Shown here: positions 17,426 through 28,830 of the stretch, piece by piece
Numbering within the stretch: position 1 is the first letter of the stretch
Layout: each line of letters begins with the position of its first letter
Assembly (NCBI RefSeq): GCF_036711975.1
Contig: NC_091975.1
Span: 5,272,501-5,336,500 of the forward strand
DNA length: 64,000 nt
Direction: 5' to 3'
From: Onthophagus taurus
Lineage: Eukaryota > Arthropoda > Insecta > Coleoptera > Scarabaeidae
Program-made: the position numbers and the translations under genes
Notes under the pieces: model-generated
Databases searched by the model: none
Seen by the model: the letters and a program-made list of their open reading frames with translations, nothing else
Told to the model about the DNA's origin: nothing

Positions 17426-18169
17426 CCTTAACAATCTATTACCAACAAAATAATCGCTCGCAAAAAAAATAAATATTTAAAATAAAAATCAGTACATTTT
17501 CGAAGAAAAAAATTAAATGAAATCACGTGTACTTCACAAGATCAACATAAAAATTACCAATTTCAACGTCTCCTTTTTTATTATTACAACTATCTCTTTT
17601 TTTTTAATTAATTTGTTTATAAAAAAATTAAATCCCCTTGGTTTTTATGCAAACTACAATACACCCAGGTCGAAATAGTTGCCTAAATTACGGTTAAAAT
17701 GGCCGGGTTGCACTTTATGCGGTCTTTAAAACCCGACACGAACCGGAAAATGTCTTAATTTTTTTATGCGTGTAATACCCGAAAGCACCAAATAAAAACG
17801 ACAGTTTCGTTTATGAAAAGAACCCTTAAAATCAACGCGTTTTCGGTTTTTTTTTCTTTTAAAACGCGTAGTACACACCCTGGATACGCACGCACGACTC
17901 GTACTACTACTGGTAAAAAGCGGGGCGAATACTGTCAACAGAGTAGTGACAGTTCTCTCTGCTGGCTTTCGGTTTAATATCGGACTGACCATGCGCCAAA
18001 ATTTGGACCGTTTTGAATATTTACATTGGGTTATTTCATTTTTTGTTTATTTTAAAATAGAGATTAAATAATTGTATTAATATCTAGTTGTTGAATAAAA
18101 ACAAAAATAAAACAAATGATAAAATAAATGATAAAACAATTTGAATGAACAACTAGATAATGTTTTTTT
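17426..18169. promoter_or_regulatory. Upstream region of CASK
   Basis: This stretch is 5' of the CASK start codon. 17700-17960 is moderately GC-rich with GTAGTACACACCC and TCGTACTACTACTGG words and may contain the long-form transcription start. Otherwise it is AT-rich with homopolymer runs and no identifiable gene. Confidence 0.35.
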
Positions 18170-18830
18170 TTTTGGGTTAATAAAACCATTAAGCCCACAA
18201 TTTAGCTGACGACCAGGTGCTAATAGCCCAGGACGCAGAACACCTTGAATATATGGCAAGAAAATTAATCGAAGTATACGATAAATGTAGCAAAAACACA
18301 GTATCTTTGCGTGGGCGGAGAAACAAAAGATCTGGTGCTAAATGATAACACCTTAATTAAGGTATGCCAAGAATGCTCTTATCTTGGAACTAAGATGGAC
18401 CACAAGATGTGACGCAGAAATACGAAGCCGACTACAACGGGTCAAAAACATAACAAAAGCCAAAAATTACCTTTTTTGGTCAAAAAAGATCTCAAAAAAG
18501 AAAACAACAACCTCATCCCCGTGGCGCTATACGGATGCGAAATCTGGCAATTAAATAAGCAAATGGAGAACTAGCTGCTGGCAGATGTAACGGATTTCTG
18601 GAGAAGAGCAACTGGCAAGTCCAAAGTAGACACCTCCAATGCAATGCAATGGAGTCCAACAGGAAGAAGAAGTAAGGGACGCCCAAAAACAAGATAGGAT
18701 TCGGAGATAAAGAAGGCGATGTCTGAAAGGCACCAGGGAACTGGGAGGACTGCAAAAGCTGGAGATTTGCAATTGGAAGGCGGAAAATGCTATAAACCGA
18801 AATTATATATTAAATATATATAAAACCATT
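18170..18830 (+). mobile_element. Decayed LINE, reverse transcriptase C-terminal part
   Basis: Plus-strand translation starts LADDQVLIAQDAEHLEYMAR, the (A/L)ADD active-site box of non-LTR reverse transcriptases. In another frame it continues DAEIRSRLQRVKNITKAKN, then a piece like ALYGCEIWQL and FWRRATGKS, and near the end GRRSKGRPKTR and MSERHQ, the typical LINE C-terminal order. At least three frame changes and several stops separate the blocks. The 3' end is an AT-rich tail near 18810. It lies between CASK and the PTRH2-like gene. Confidence 0.85.
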
Positions 18831-19127
18831 AAAAATTCAAGAAGGCAATATTTTTTATTATTATTAATCATTAATATCAACAAAAATAACATCTACAAGA
18901 GAATGAGATAAATATGAAAAGGATAAAGTGAGTTTTTCCTAAAAAAGGCATTTTCTTTCGATATTCTTGACACAGTGCTAGATTAAGAAACAAAAATATG
19001 CCAAAAACATTCTTATAGTTACTCAATACGAAGAAGATTATTGCGTTACTATTCGTTTTCTCTTTTCTTGTTACCGTTACATTTTTTAATTTAATCGATT
19101 TAAATTAAAATTCGTAAGCTTGCAGTC

Positions 19128-19893
19128 CTATAACAATTTTAATGTACCAGAAATGGTATTTACGACGTTCTCATGGCCGAATAAGCCCAATACTGTTATA
19201 GATCCCGGTTCTATTTGTGTATAACCAGCATCTTGTACTAAATAGGAATGTATTTTGTTGTCGTTGGCTAATTTATAAAGATCTAAGAGGTGTTGGCTCG
19301 TTTCACCTTTAACTACAACTTTTTTTTCGCTAAAAAATTAAAATTAAATAGTTTTTAATTTAAATATGATTTTTATAATTTAATTAACGTACCCAAAATT
19401 TTCCCATTCCTGTAAATCCTTAACAACACTATTATCATCAACCAAACTTTTATAAAGTCCTAAAGTTGCATGACCTACTTGGGCAGCCACTTTTCCCACG
19501 CCCATCCCTAGTGATGTATTCACCACAAAAACCATTTTACATCGTGTCCCCACTGCAAATTCTACTTCTTCCTCATCCTCAACATCAACAGTTTGATGAC
19601 CATGAGTCTCTCGAACATCATCGTTGTACAACGAAAATGAAGCTTCATCTATATCCGGATTATCAAAATAAAATGCAGCTGCAGCGTCAGCGGAACTATT
19701 TCCTGTATAATACAGAGCCTACAAAGACGTACACAGCGATTAATAACCACTTTTCGAGTCCATTTTTAGGTTAGGATTTTTTTGTTTTATGATTACTTAC
19801 AAGTTCCCCAGCTCGCTTCGGAATTCCCATTGTAATTAAACATTCTAAAATCTCCTCGTTCGGTTTGAACTCGTTTTCTGATTGTACGCTCAT
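19128..19893 (-). CDS. PTRH2: Peptidyl-tRNA hydrolase 2 family protein with UBA-like N-terminus
   Basis: PTH2 enzymes cleave peptidyl-tRNA released from stalled ribosomes. Exons 19801-19893, 19393-19718 and 19128-19329 give 206 residues. Residues 1-45 (NEEILECLITMGIPKRAGEL then ALYYTGNSSADAAAAFYF) look like a UBA fold. An acidic linker (VEDEEEVEF) leads into the PTH2 domain from about residue 90: CKMVFVVNTSLGMGVGKVAAQ, VGHATLGLY and, near the end, YTQIEPGSITVLGLFG. There is no N-terminal membrane or mitochondrial anchor like that of human PTRH2, so it is a UBA-bearing cytosolic type. The gene starts 206 bp from the divergent ARL6IP4 gene. Confidence 0.88.
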
Positions 19894-20099
19894 ATTTGGA
19901 GTAGTTTTTTAATTAGATTGAAATAAAATGATTGATTAGTTTTAAACATAACCTAGAAATTTTGAGACTGTCATCGACCATACTGCGAAATTAAGGTGGT
20001 GGGGGTTATGTAATTGTAACGAAAATCAATAGATGGAGTTCATTTTGACAATTGCCAAAAAAAGGTAAACATAACCTCAATTTATCAAAATAAAAATTA
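19894..20099. promoter_or_regulatory. Bidirectional promoter PTRH2 / ARL6IP4
   Basis: Only 206 bp separate the two divergent start codons. The spacer contains ATAACCTAGA (19948) and ATAACCTCAA (20071), plus GACTGTCATCG and TTTTGACAAT. These are members of a word pair that recurs at most promoters in the window. No TATA box is clear. Confidence 0.6.
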
Positions 20100-20462
20100 A
20101 TGAAACACTCAAAGAAGGATAAAAAAGATGATGGTGAGAAAAAACATCGCAAGAAATCTAAAAAACATAAAAAATCTAAATCTAAAAAAGGTGATATAAA
20201 AAAATCTGGCGAAGATGAATCATTTGATGTTCCTTTATCGTTAATGACATCACAAATCGTAACTCCGATTACCAAAGAAGAATGGGAAAAGAAACAAAGT
20301 GTTACAAAAAGAGTTTTTGATGAAACTACAGGAAGATATCGACTTATTAAAGGTGATGGAGAAGTTATTGAGGAGATTGTAAGCAAAGAACGGCATAAAG
20401 AGATTAATCGACAAGCAACAAAAGGAGATGGAAATTATTTTCAAAAAGAAATAAATAAATAA
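20100..20462 (+). CDS. ARL6IP4: ARL6IP4 (SRp25) homologue
   Basis: This is a single-exon gene of 120 residues. The first 40 residues are almost all Lys, Ser and acidic residues ([18 protein letters not shown]), a nuclear/nucleolar-type basic tract. The C-terminal half carries the family signature: [31 protein letters not shown], then [19 protein letters not shown]. The mammalian protein is a nuclear speckle/nucleolar splicing-related factor that was found as a partner of ARL6. The gene is shorter than the human protein because the N-terminal SR region is reduced. It is convergent with the RNFT gene, with 187 bp between stops. Confidence 0.9.
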   Translation: MKHSKKDKKDDGEKKHRKKSKKHKKSKSKKGDIKKSGEDESFDVPLSLMTSQIVTPITKEEWEKKQSVTKRVFDETTGRYRLIKGDGEVIEEIVSKERHKEINRQATKGDGNYFQKEINK

Positions 20463-20471
20463 TTAATTAAT

Positions 20472-20477
20472 AATAAA
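20472..20477 (+). terminator. Polyadenylation signal of ARL6IP4
   Basis: AATAAA lies 10 bp after the stop codon and is followed by a T-rich stretch. Confidence 0.5.
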
Positions 20478-20649
20478 CAATTTGAAGAAATTTTATTGAA
20501 TTAGGGATACTTGAGAAAAGTAAAAAAAATATATATATATATAGTTATAACAAAACTCAATAGATGGAGTAAAATATAACCATATTTAAATCTTAATTTT
20601 ATTATTTATAATTACACCCTTAAAACTAAAAATATAGACAGCAGAAAAC

Positions 20650-21959
20650 TTAAAATAATTGTATGAAAAACGTTGTTGATCCATCTCTCCAAGATGGATC
20701 ATCAACAACTTTAGCCCGACAAAGTGGACAAGTTTGTTCGCGATCAAACCAAGTCAAAACACAACTTTCACAGAAAATGTGTCTACAATGTAATAAAATA
20801 GGTGAATCATATTCGTCATGACAAATTGGACAATGATCTCCTGCTGTTTGAATTTGTTCTTTACTTGGTGAAGAACCGATAGTCTAAAAATTAATTTTAA
20901 TTAAAAAATTAAGAAATAAAGCCAAAGTAATACTTACTACGTTTTGAAGTAACTTTAAAACTGCATTTTTAAAAAGTTTTAATTTAGACATTAAATCACG
21001 TCCTTTTGACACCATATAAGCTGCAGCTAAGAACACACCAACGATTTTTTCTGGGCCTTCATAAGACTCGAGAATATAAAATAACCATGGTTGGATTGGG
21101 GCTAAGCTTCTATAAAGTTGTGAAATTGCTTCTATGAATAAATATGTTTTACCCTGTAATTAACAAAATAATTATTTAAGAAAAATAATAATAAAATAAT
21201 TACCCTTTTTTGAAATGCAATGATTTTATGTGGCATTAATGTAACAAAAATCTTAACAACAACTGTGATTAGTTTTAAAATGAAATCGGTAACACCAACA
21301 ATCCATAATAAATCCCAAACTTTTAATGAACTTTCATAAGTTCTTATAAAAATAAGATTAAGATATAATTTTGAGCAACCGAACTGATAATATATAAAAA
21401 CGATAGCACAAACAATATATAATAAAGCTAAAAGTAGCTTTGAATAATTCTTTCGAGTTTTTTTTGTAGCTTCTTTTTTAACAACAGAGTTGGCATGAGT
21501 AAATGTAGTTAAAAGTACAATAACATTTAAAATTCCTTCATGATGATCATATAAACCTTTTGCAAATAAAATTAATACAAAAGGAATATACTTTTGTAAG
21601 ATTTTTGTACATTGTCTAGCTTCTAACATATTTTGCAGTCTTTCGGTTGCAGAAACATGATCCACCGCTTCCACATTATTCACTTCTTCTGGTTCTGGAT
21701 TAATATTATTTGTCGTTGCTGCAGCGTCAACCGGTGATGTTCCCAAATTATCATCATCTTCAACGTTTATCACAAAACTCTGGCTCATTGTAGGTCCATT
21801 AATATGCGAAATATTCGGTTCTGATAAAGTATTTGTTCCTATTAGATGAGTTACGTTAAAATAATTGGGTAAAACCCTTTGAAATCGCGTTGCAACGTGA
21901 TCAAAAGTATCCGAGGATTGGCTTCTAATTAACGGGGATGGATTATTTTGATTTTCCAT
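20650..21959 (-). CDS. RNFT1: RNFT1/RNFT2-like membrane RING E3 ubiquitin ligase
   Basis: Exons 21204-21959, 20938-21153 and 20650-20883 give 401 residues. A disordered Ser/Asn-rich N-terminus (1-110) precedes several hydrophobic segments (for example KYIPFVLILFAKGLY, LLLALLYIVCAIVFIYY, and a segment ending FILKLITVVVKIFVTLM), then a cytosolic tail. The C-terminal RING is C3HC4: CPICHDEYDSP, CRHIFCESCVLTWF, CPLC. The end, SWRDGSTTFFIQLF, is typical of the family. Human RNFT1 is an ER membrane ligase in ER-associated degradation; RNFT1 versus RNFT2 cannot be decided here. It is divergent from UPF3. Confidence 0.9.
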
Positions 21960-22542
21960 TAAGGAAAAACACTAAGCAACGATGAATTTTATCACATTCG
22001 AACACTGAACGAGGTGAAATAATATGGAAAAGGTTTTGCTATGACTTTACGTTTGACACATGACGTTTTAAATGTCAAAAAAATGTTATCAGGTTATGAT
22101 TTGCGTTTCTGAACAAAGGTTAATTTTCAATTTTTAATTATTAATGAATATTAAACGGAATTAATTTGAATTAATTTTTGATTAAAATTAATGATTAATT
22201 TTTAATAATTGCATTTAAATTAACAATTTGGATGTTGTATGAATGAGAATTTAAGTAATGTGTGCTATATGGGCTAGATGGCGGTGGTGAATTTTAAATG
22301 AAATTTGATTAATAATTTATTTAATGTAATTGTAACATACAATGTTGTAATAATAACGTTTATAAATGTTATGTAATTAATTTACTTAAAAAAGGATTGT
22401 ATAAAACCAGGAGAGGATTTCACATAACCTAAAAGACAAATTTGACATATCTGATAAGATAGTATGTCAAAACTAATATAAACAACGAAATATACGACTT
22501 AAATCTGTTTAAAACTTAATTTTAGTTAAAAGTATAAATACT
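21960..22542. promoter_or_regulatory. Divergent promoter region RNFT / UPF3
   Basis: The spacer is 583 bp and AT-rich. Near the RNFT side are GTTTGACAC, AAATGTCAAAA and CAGGTTATG (22051-22097). Near the UPF3 side are CATAACCTAAAA, TTTGACATA and GTATGTCAAAA (22422-22471). The two clusters probably mark the two cores. The middle (22110-22400) is poly-AT filler. Confidence 0.55.
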
Positions 22543-23955
22543 ATGGCTTTACCGGAAAATACGTCTCAAGAGAAACCCCCTAATGAACCGCAAAAACATG
22601 AAAAACGTGAAAAACCATCTACAAAAGTGATCGTTCGAAGATTACCCCCTTCAATGACTTTGGAAGAATTTCAAACGCAAGTATCTCCGCTTCCTGATTA
22701 CGATTATATGTATACAGTAAAAGGTGATATGTCTTTGGGAGAAAATTCATTTTCCCGTGTTTATATTAATTTTTGTAACACAGAAGATATTTTTATGTTT
22801 AAAGAAAAATTTGATAATTACGTTTTTGTTGATGGGAAAGGTCATGAATACGCCGCAGTTGTAGAATTTGCCTCATTTCAAAAAATTCCCAAAAAACGAG
22901 GTAAACCTAGACCTGATCCTAAATTAGCAACAATCGAATCTGACCCAACATATATAGACTTTGTTGAATCTTTAAAAAGACAACCTAATCAAGATGAGAA
23001 AGTTGAATTTTCTTATCAACCCTCTGCAGATAATAAAAACGATGGTAGCACACCTTTATTAGATTATATAAAGCAAAGAAAATTGGATAGATTAAAATCG
23101 AGGGAAGAGAAACGCGAAGAGCGACGCCGCCGCGAAATAGAAAGAAAAAAAATTCGTGAAGAAGAAAAAAGGAAACGATTTGAAGAAAATTCTCCAGGAA
23201 AAGCTGTTACTATAAAACAGAGCAAAACTGATTTAGAGAAAATCCCCGAAGAAAAGAAAAATAAAGAAGAAGAAAAAGCACCTGAAAAAACCACATTTAA
23301 AACGAAAGATTTTAAAGTTCCAAATAAAACTAAACCAAAATACAATAAATTTGAATATGAAAAACGTGATTATAAATCGCGAACTGGTTATAATCGTCAT
23401 TATGATGATACTAGGAAAAGAGATGAATCCAAAAAAGGTGGTTCAAAAGAAACTGATGAACAGAAACCACCCACTTCGGCTAAAAAGGGAAAAAAATATA
23501 GTGAGAGAAGAGAAGAACGAAAAATGGAAGTAAAAAAAGCAGAAGCTGAAAAAGAGGGAATTTCAACTGAAGAAACAATAAAAAAAGATGTTGAAGAAAA
23601 AGGGAAAGATAAAGAAGAGAAGGTAACAGAAGAAGATAAAACTGAAGAAAAGAAAGAAGATAAAGAAAAAAAATTGGAAAAGAGAAGTGTAAAAGATGAA
23701 AAAGAAGAAAGGAGTGACGATCAAGATAAAGTTAAAAATAAAGAAAATGATCCCAGAGTTCAAAGAAGAATTAGAAATAAAGATCGCCCAACTATGCAAT
23801 TATACCAACCTGGGATGTTATCAAAAAGAAGGCAACAAGAAGATGACAAAGATGTTAAAGAAGTCAAAGATGTAAAAGAAAATAAAGATGTGAAAGAAAT
23901 TAAAGATGTTAAAGAAGTGAAAGATATCAAAGAACAAAATAAGGATTTAAATTAA
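22543..23955 (+). CDS. UPF3: UPF3, nonsense-mediated mRNA decay factor
   Basis: This is an intronless gene of 470 residues. The Smg4/UPF3 RNP-like domain starts at about residue 26 (TKVIVRRLPPSMTLEEFQ) and runs past FASFQKIPKKRGKPRPDPK to FVESLKRQ near 150; it binds UPF2. A long charged Lys/Glu-rich middle follows. The exon-junction-complex binding motif is present at about 403-430: VQRRIRNKDRPTMQLYQPG. The C-terminus is a run of hexapeptide repeats of the KDVKEV type, encoded by an 18-bp minisatellite. The protein links exon junction complexes left on mRNA to UPF1/UPF2. It is convergent with TBCD, with 83 bp between stops. Confidence 0.95.
   Translation: MALPENTSQEKPPNEPQKHEKREKPSTKVIVRRLPPSMTLEEFQTQVSPLPDYDYMYTVKGDMSLGENSFSRVYINFCNTEDIFMFKEKFDNYVFVDGKGHEYAAVVEFASFQKIPKKRGKPRPDPKLATIESDPTYIDFVESLKRQPNQDEKVEFSYQPSADNKNDGSTPLLDYIKQRKLDRLKSREEKREERRRREIERKKIREEEKRKRFEENSPGKAVTIKQSKTDLEKIPEEKKNKEEEKAPEKTTFKTKDFKVPNKTKPKYNKFEYEKRDYKSRTGYNRHYDDTRKRDESKKGGSKETDEQKPPTSAKKGKKYSERREERKMEVKKAEAEKEGISTEETIKKDVEEKGKDKEEKVTEEDKTEEKKEDKEKKLEKRSVKDEKEERSDDQDKVKNKENDPRVQRRIRNKDRPTMQLYQPGMLSKRRQQEDDKDVKEVKDVKENKDVKEIKDVKEVKDIKEQNKDLN
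23848..23937 (+). repeat. 18-bp coding minisatellite in UPF3
   Basis: About five imperfect units (consensus AAAGATGTNAAAGAARTN) code for KDVKEV, KDVKEN, KDVKEI, KDVKEV and KDIKEQ at the C-terminus of UPF3. Third-position changes separate the units, so the repeat is not brand new. Confidence 0.85.
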
Positions 23956-24006
23956 ATACATTTTAGATTAAAAAATTATTAATTTAATAAGAGATTATAT
24001 GTTTAA

Positions 24007-24012
24007 AATAAA
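24007..24012 (+). terminator. Polyadenylation signal of UPF3
   Basis: AATAAA lies about 50 bp after the UPF3 stop and only 27 bp before the stop codon of the oppositely oriented TBCD, so the 3' untranslated regions of the two genes probably overlap. Confidence 0.6.
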
Positions 24013-24038
24013 GCATTTTTCTTTGTGAGGTTACATAA

Positions 24039-27000
24039 TTATTTTTTCTTGAGAATGGGAGCACGAACACCCATTAATAAACATAATTCGTTCCTTACAA
24101 GTCTTAACTCTTCCACATTTCCCTCCCAATCTGTAGAACTCAAAACGTTCATCACCTGCTCTAAGTTGTCTTCAGGAATTATGCTCATATCGCCGTAAAC
24201 TAATAACGATTCATAAAGTTTTGTTGATGTTGACCTTCTTATATATGGTTGACGATGACATAATAATATTGAAAGTTGAACTAAAGCATTTCCACAAATT
24301 TCGGAGTTAATCTAAAAAAATGATTTAATAAATGAAAATGGGTTTAAAATTATTTTTATTTTACCTGTAAGTATTGGCAAAGTAAAGAAATTCCATCAAT
24401 AAGTTTATAAATGTCTTTACAACCATTAATTTCCATTTGGACCAGTTTAAAAATTTTCTTTGGAAACTCCCATTCGCAATTTTCTAATAAATTTGTTAAA
24501 CAATTCGAACTGAACAATTTATCCAAAAATCTAAACATGGGCACAATAATACGATCGTTTCTTTGATAATTCATAAATATTTTTAAAATTATATCACATA
24601 AATGAGAAATATCTTGATCGCCCGCCGAATGTCTCGTTTTAATTTCATGCAATTTTTCAAAAAATGAAGCGCTTGAATTTTTAACCAAAGTTTCAGTTAA
24701 TCCTCCAATGCTGCTTATTAATCCTAAAGTAACGTTGTATTTATATTCTTCCAACTCTAATAGTTGTACAAATAAAGGAAAAGTTGATTTAGCAGAGTTC
24801 CAATTTAAATTATTACATTTCTCCTCAGAAAAAATCTTTTTTAAATCATCCAAAGATGATACATGCGGTACTTTTGGTTCGTTATAAATTAATCTGTAAA
24901 AAATCTGTGCTGCTAAAGCTCTAGTTCGATCTATTTTTTCAACAGATTGTTGTGCAATACCCGTTAAAATTTTTGAAACTAAATCGGGAGTTAAATAATC
25001 ATTTTTCGACAATAAAGTCAACGTTTCTAATCCCATCATCGAAGCTTCACGAACCCAAGCGCCAATATCACCACGATTATCCTGAGTGTACTCATTTAAT
25101 CCCAACAAAAAACACTCAAAAATTTGTGTCACAAACTCGAAATCATTTCCATCTTCTTTTAATGTAACACAAATCGATGTTAACGCTTTTATCGAATCTC
25201 GACGACTTTCAGCCCATTTCGCCGTCGCCGGAGTAATTAGTGTCGACTCAATTAACGCTTTGATTATTTCTTGATAATATTGTTTAACAATGAAGAAAGG
25301 AAGAACCCCTAAAGCTAAGGAATGGCCCATTCTGGATACTTGGGTGCAACTTGGTGATAAAATCTCGTTTATATAAGTTTTTACGACGTTTTCAATCGGT
25401 CTTTCTTGATAATATTCTTTGAAAAGCGCTGGTAATGCTTCTATTGATGTCGTTCTAACAATTGGAACGTCGTATGAAAGACATGTGTTTAGAAGAGATA
25501 ACCAATCATCTAAAAAATATATTTAATAATTAGTAGTTTTAGATTACATAAAAACTATTTTTTATTGTATTTGTGTAAATTATAATTAACAATGGCAATG
25601 AAAGCCTTTATACTTATAGTATTTTAAGATATAACTCAAAATTTTACAAAATCTTGCTTTCACTGCAACATACTTCACAACTTACCAATAATCTTTAATT
25701 GATGGAAAGGTAATTTAGCCATAGAACATTTTTGTATAAATTTAGAACAAGCTTGTTTCATTAATTCGCCACCTAACCCCCGGAAATAAAACCGCTCAGA
25801 ATACAACCCAATTAAATTTTGAGCTTCAATAAGTTCTTCTTCTTCGACAATCTGATTAATTTTGCAACCTTTTTCTTCGGCAACTAACGCCAAAGCATGA
25901 AAAATTTCACCAATTGCCAAAACAGAGCCGTGTCTACAATGTAAATCGATACTTTTGGCTTTCTCAAAAAGTTTTTTCAAGACGTTATTAGCCATATATT
26001 CGGGAGCTTTAAATGTTAGGTTGTGTAAACTTTTCGAAGTTAATTCTCTTATGGCGATATCCCAATGATCAACTTTTCGCTCTAATAAATGATCGATTAA
26101 AGGCGTCGTGTACTCGTCAAATTGAGCTATGTAAACGCTTATATTTAGATAAGCATTATTTCTTATGCTAATCGCGAAAAAATCGGCCGTTATTATAATA
26201 TCAATACCGTGAGGAAAAGTTCCTTGTCTACCAACATTTTCTTGAAAAGCAGCTGATGCAGCTCTTCTACAATTAATCTAAAACAACATTTTGATTCTTT
26301 ATTTTTATAGTTTGAATTAATTACTTAATTACTTCTCTATCGAAACACGCAACAATTAATAAAGCTCCAGCAATCTCATTAACGTAAGGTTTCAAAATTT
26401 CAGTTTCATAAGCTCTAGCAAAAGACCAACAAACGTAACATGCTGCATCTCGAATATGAGAACCAACGGAGGAATATCCGCGCGGTTCATCATAAACTAA
26501 AGCCTTTTTAATAACCGTAACAACTTCCGGTAATCGTTCAGGTAATAAAAGCCCTCTTCTTCCCAACTCTGCTAAAGCCAAACATCCACCATGCCAACTG
26601 CTATCAGTTTCGCGAGGATTAAACAACTCTAAGACAGATCCAACAACTTCATCAGCAAGTTCTTTTGATAAACGTGAAGTTACTCTTCCTACACCTTTCG
26701 CAGCTGACCATCTAACTATAGAATCTTCAGCCCCAAGTCCTTGAATTAATTGATCAATTATTTCTTCAATTTCATCAGGAACATCAATCTCTTCCGGAGT
26801 CGTTTCAATTAAATTGGTGGATTGTTGGGGAGTAATATCCGTTTTAGCATCTCCCGCGCTTAAATTTGCGGTTAATGATCGATTGCCTCGTTGATAACGC
26901 CAACTTGCGATACGAGGTGGCAAAAAAATTAATCCGATGCGTTGGACGATTTTATAAACTAATTTATGAACGTCACTTCCGGAATTTAAACGGAAATGAT

Positions 27001-28018
27001 CACCAATTATCCAATCGAGTAAGTCGCGCGCCAAAGGAAGAAGATCTTCGCGCTTTCCATGTTTTATTACCATAGCAACGCAAGATGAAACACCATATTT
27101 AAGGAAAACTGTACTTGAAGGATTTGAGCTCAAATTTCTGGCCCAATCGAGAAATTGTTTTAAATGGATTTGTTTTACATCCGTTCTAAAAAAGAAAATA
27201 ATTAATTTATAATTTAAATTTGTAATGTGTCATAAATATGATAGATGGCGCCACTTTGAAATGTTTTAAACGTCAAATTTTACCGGGAAAATCAAATTAA
27301 TTTCTAACCTCAATTTGGTTATTCTGATATTGGACGAATAAATGATATATTTAAAACATTATTAACATAATTCTCACCTAGTTAAAAATTTTGATGCTAA
27401 AAAAGCTGCTGCATCTCTACATTTATCACTAACAATAGCATAAGTTTTACATAAATCTAAAACTCGTATCATAGCAGTTTTTCCTTCAACATTTTGTTCG
27501 TTTTCATAAAATCCATCTAATCTAGACAGATGAAAAGGGATCATAACAATAATTGATAACCATAAAAGTAAAACATATCTCGTCATCCATGTTTTGGTGT
27601 CTTCGGGATTTTGTTGTTCTAATAATCTTAAAACGGGCTCAAAATCGGCTACTTCGTGAGGCAAGTGTCGCACAATCACTTTATATCCGCGTACGTTTAT
27701 TAAAATATACATATAATTAAAAACTTGATGTTTTAATTTCATGTTATTATCCGGGGATCTGATGATTTTGATCATTTTTTCCAAGATCTCATCTAAATAA
27801 GAATCTAAAAGGTGTGGTTGTTCATGATATTGTTTTAAAATATCCAAAAATCTTTGTTCAGCTCTTTCAATAATTGATTCTTCGGAATTTATTATTATGT
27901 TGAGGTTATCGATCATCGAACACACCTCTTGGTGCTCAGCAAACAGTTCAAGAGCACAACCCAAACCAAAAACGTCCTCATCTTTATGTATTTCTTCTTT
28001 TAGTTCACTTCTAGACAT
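24039..28018 (-). CDS. TBCD: TBCD, tubulin-specific chaperone D
   Basis: TBCD (cofactor D) captures beta-tubulin and, with cofactors E and C, assembles alpha/beta-tubulin dimers. Exons 27378-28018, 26333-27185, 25686-26277, 24365-25509 and 24039-24311 give 1167 residues, near the human length. Family landmarks in order: KQYHEQPHLLD, NVRGYKVIVRHLPHEVADFE, RYVLLLWLS, KHGKREDLLPLA, IASWRYQRGNRSL, RAASAAFQENVGRQGTFPHG, YFRGLGGELMKQA, and the end LLMGVRAPILKKK. The N-terminal half forms HEAT-like repeats. An ATG 72 bp upstream (28090) is in frame; I prefer MSRSELKEE at 28018, but both are possible. Confidence 0.95.
27217..27372. repeat. Direct repeat copy in TBCD intron 1
   Basis: The copy begins AATTTGTAATG and continues with CATAAATATGATAGATGGCG, TTTTACCGGGAAAATCAAAT and TTTCTAACCTCAATTTGG. 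The second copy is at 28245-28416, upstream of the gene, so TBCD exon 1 lies between two near-identical copies. Confidence 0.85.
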
Positions 28019-28244
28019 TTCTTTATAACAATATAAATTGTTGATATTGAGGATGAAAACTTCTTGGGTATATTGACGGTTTTTTGACAATCTGTTGGAA
28101 ATTGAGGTTATAAATCAGATTTGGGGCAAGTTATGTACACATTTTTTTGCATTACATATCGAGGATAGAATAAATTTTTCGAAAATACCTTAATAATTGT
28201 TTAAAAAGGCACAAAGTTTACCCACACACAAAGTTTTTGAAAGT

Positions 28245-28416
28245 AATTTGTAATGAGTCATAAATATGATAGATGGCGACACTTTAAAATGTTTTAAATG
28301 TCAAATTTTACCGGGAAAATCAAATTAATTTCTAACCTCAATTTGGTTATCCTGATATTGGCAAACTCTTGGTCTAAGGCGAATAAATGTTATATTTAAA
28401 ACATTATTAACATAAT
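28245..28416. repeat. Direct repeat copy upstream of TBCD
   Basis: This is nearly identical to 27217-27372 except for scattered substitutions and an extra stretch of about 17 bp (around AAACTCTTGGTCTAAGG). It carries the promoter-like words TAACCTCAA and TGTCAAATTT. Confidence 0.85.
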
Positions 28417-28509
28417 GATTTTTAGGAACTCTTTGAAATTGAATTCAATAGTTTTATATCTTCAAAAATAACCAGTGATGAAGTAAGGCAATACTAGTCA
28501 ATGTTTTAT

Positions 28510-28830
28510 TGTATGAGTAAAGAGGATGAGGGTGATGGAAATTAAAGTCTTGAGATCTCTGTTGAATATAACACTGCAAAATAGGCAGACTATCACCTCT
28601 ATCAGAGAAAGATATAACATACAAGATGTAGTAAAATGGACAAAAGTAAAGGTGGAAAGAGTATGTGGATAGAATAGATGAGAGGAAATTGGCCAGAATA
28701 TGCATGTGTGGACGACTGAAAGGAAAAACACTACAACTGGGCACAGAGTTGGCTCTCCTCATCTCCAGAGTCCAAACATGAGGCTTAACAAACAGGGATG
28801 CATCCCTAGTCAAAAGTAGAAGAAGAAGAA
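28510..28830 (+). mobile_element. Decayed LINE C-terminal fragment
   Basis: One plus-strand frame reads RSLLNITLQNRQTITSIRER then YNIQDVVKWTK. A shifted frame reads EYVDRIDERKLARICM and GRLKGK, the usual last motif of RTE/Jockey-like reverse transcriptases. The copy ends in an AGAAGA-type tail. Only about 100 codons remain, with at least one frameshift. It resembles the other LINE scraps at 18.2 and 61.6 kb. Confidence 0.75.

Noticed and set aside
23563-23799. Minus-strand Phe-rich ORF inside UPF3
   Set aside because: It is the antisense shadow of the Lys/Glu-rich purine tract.
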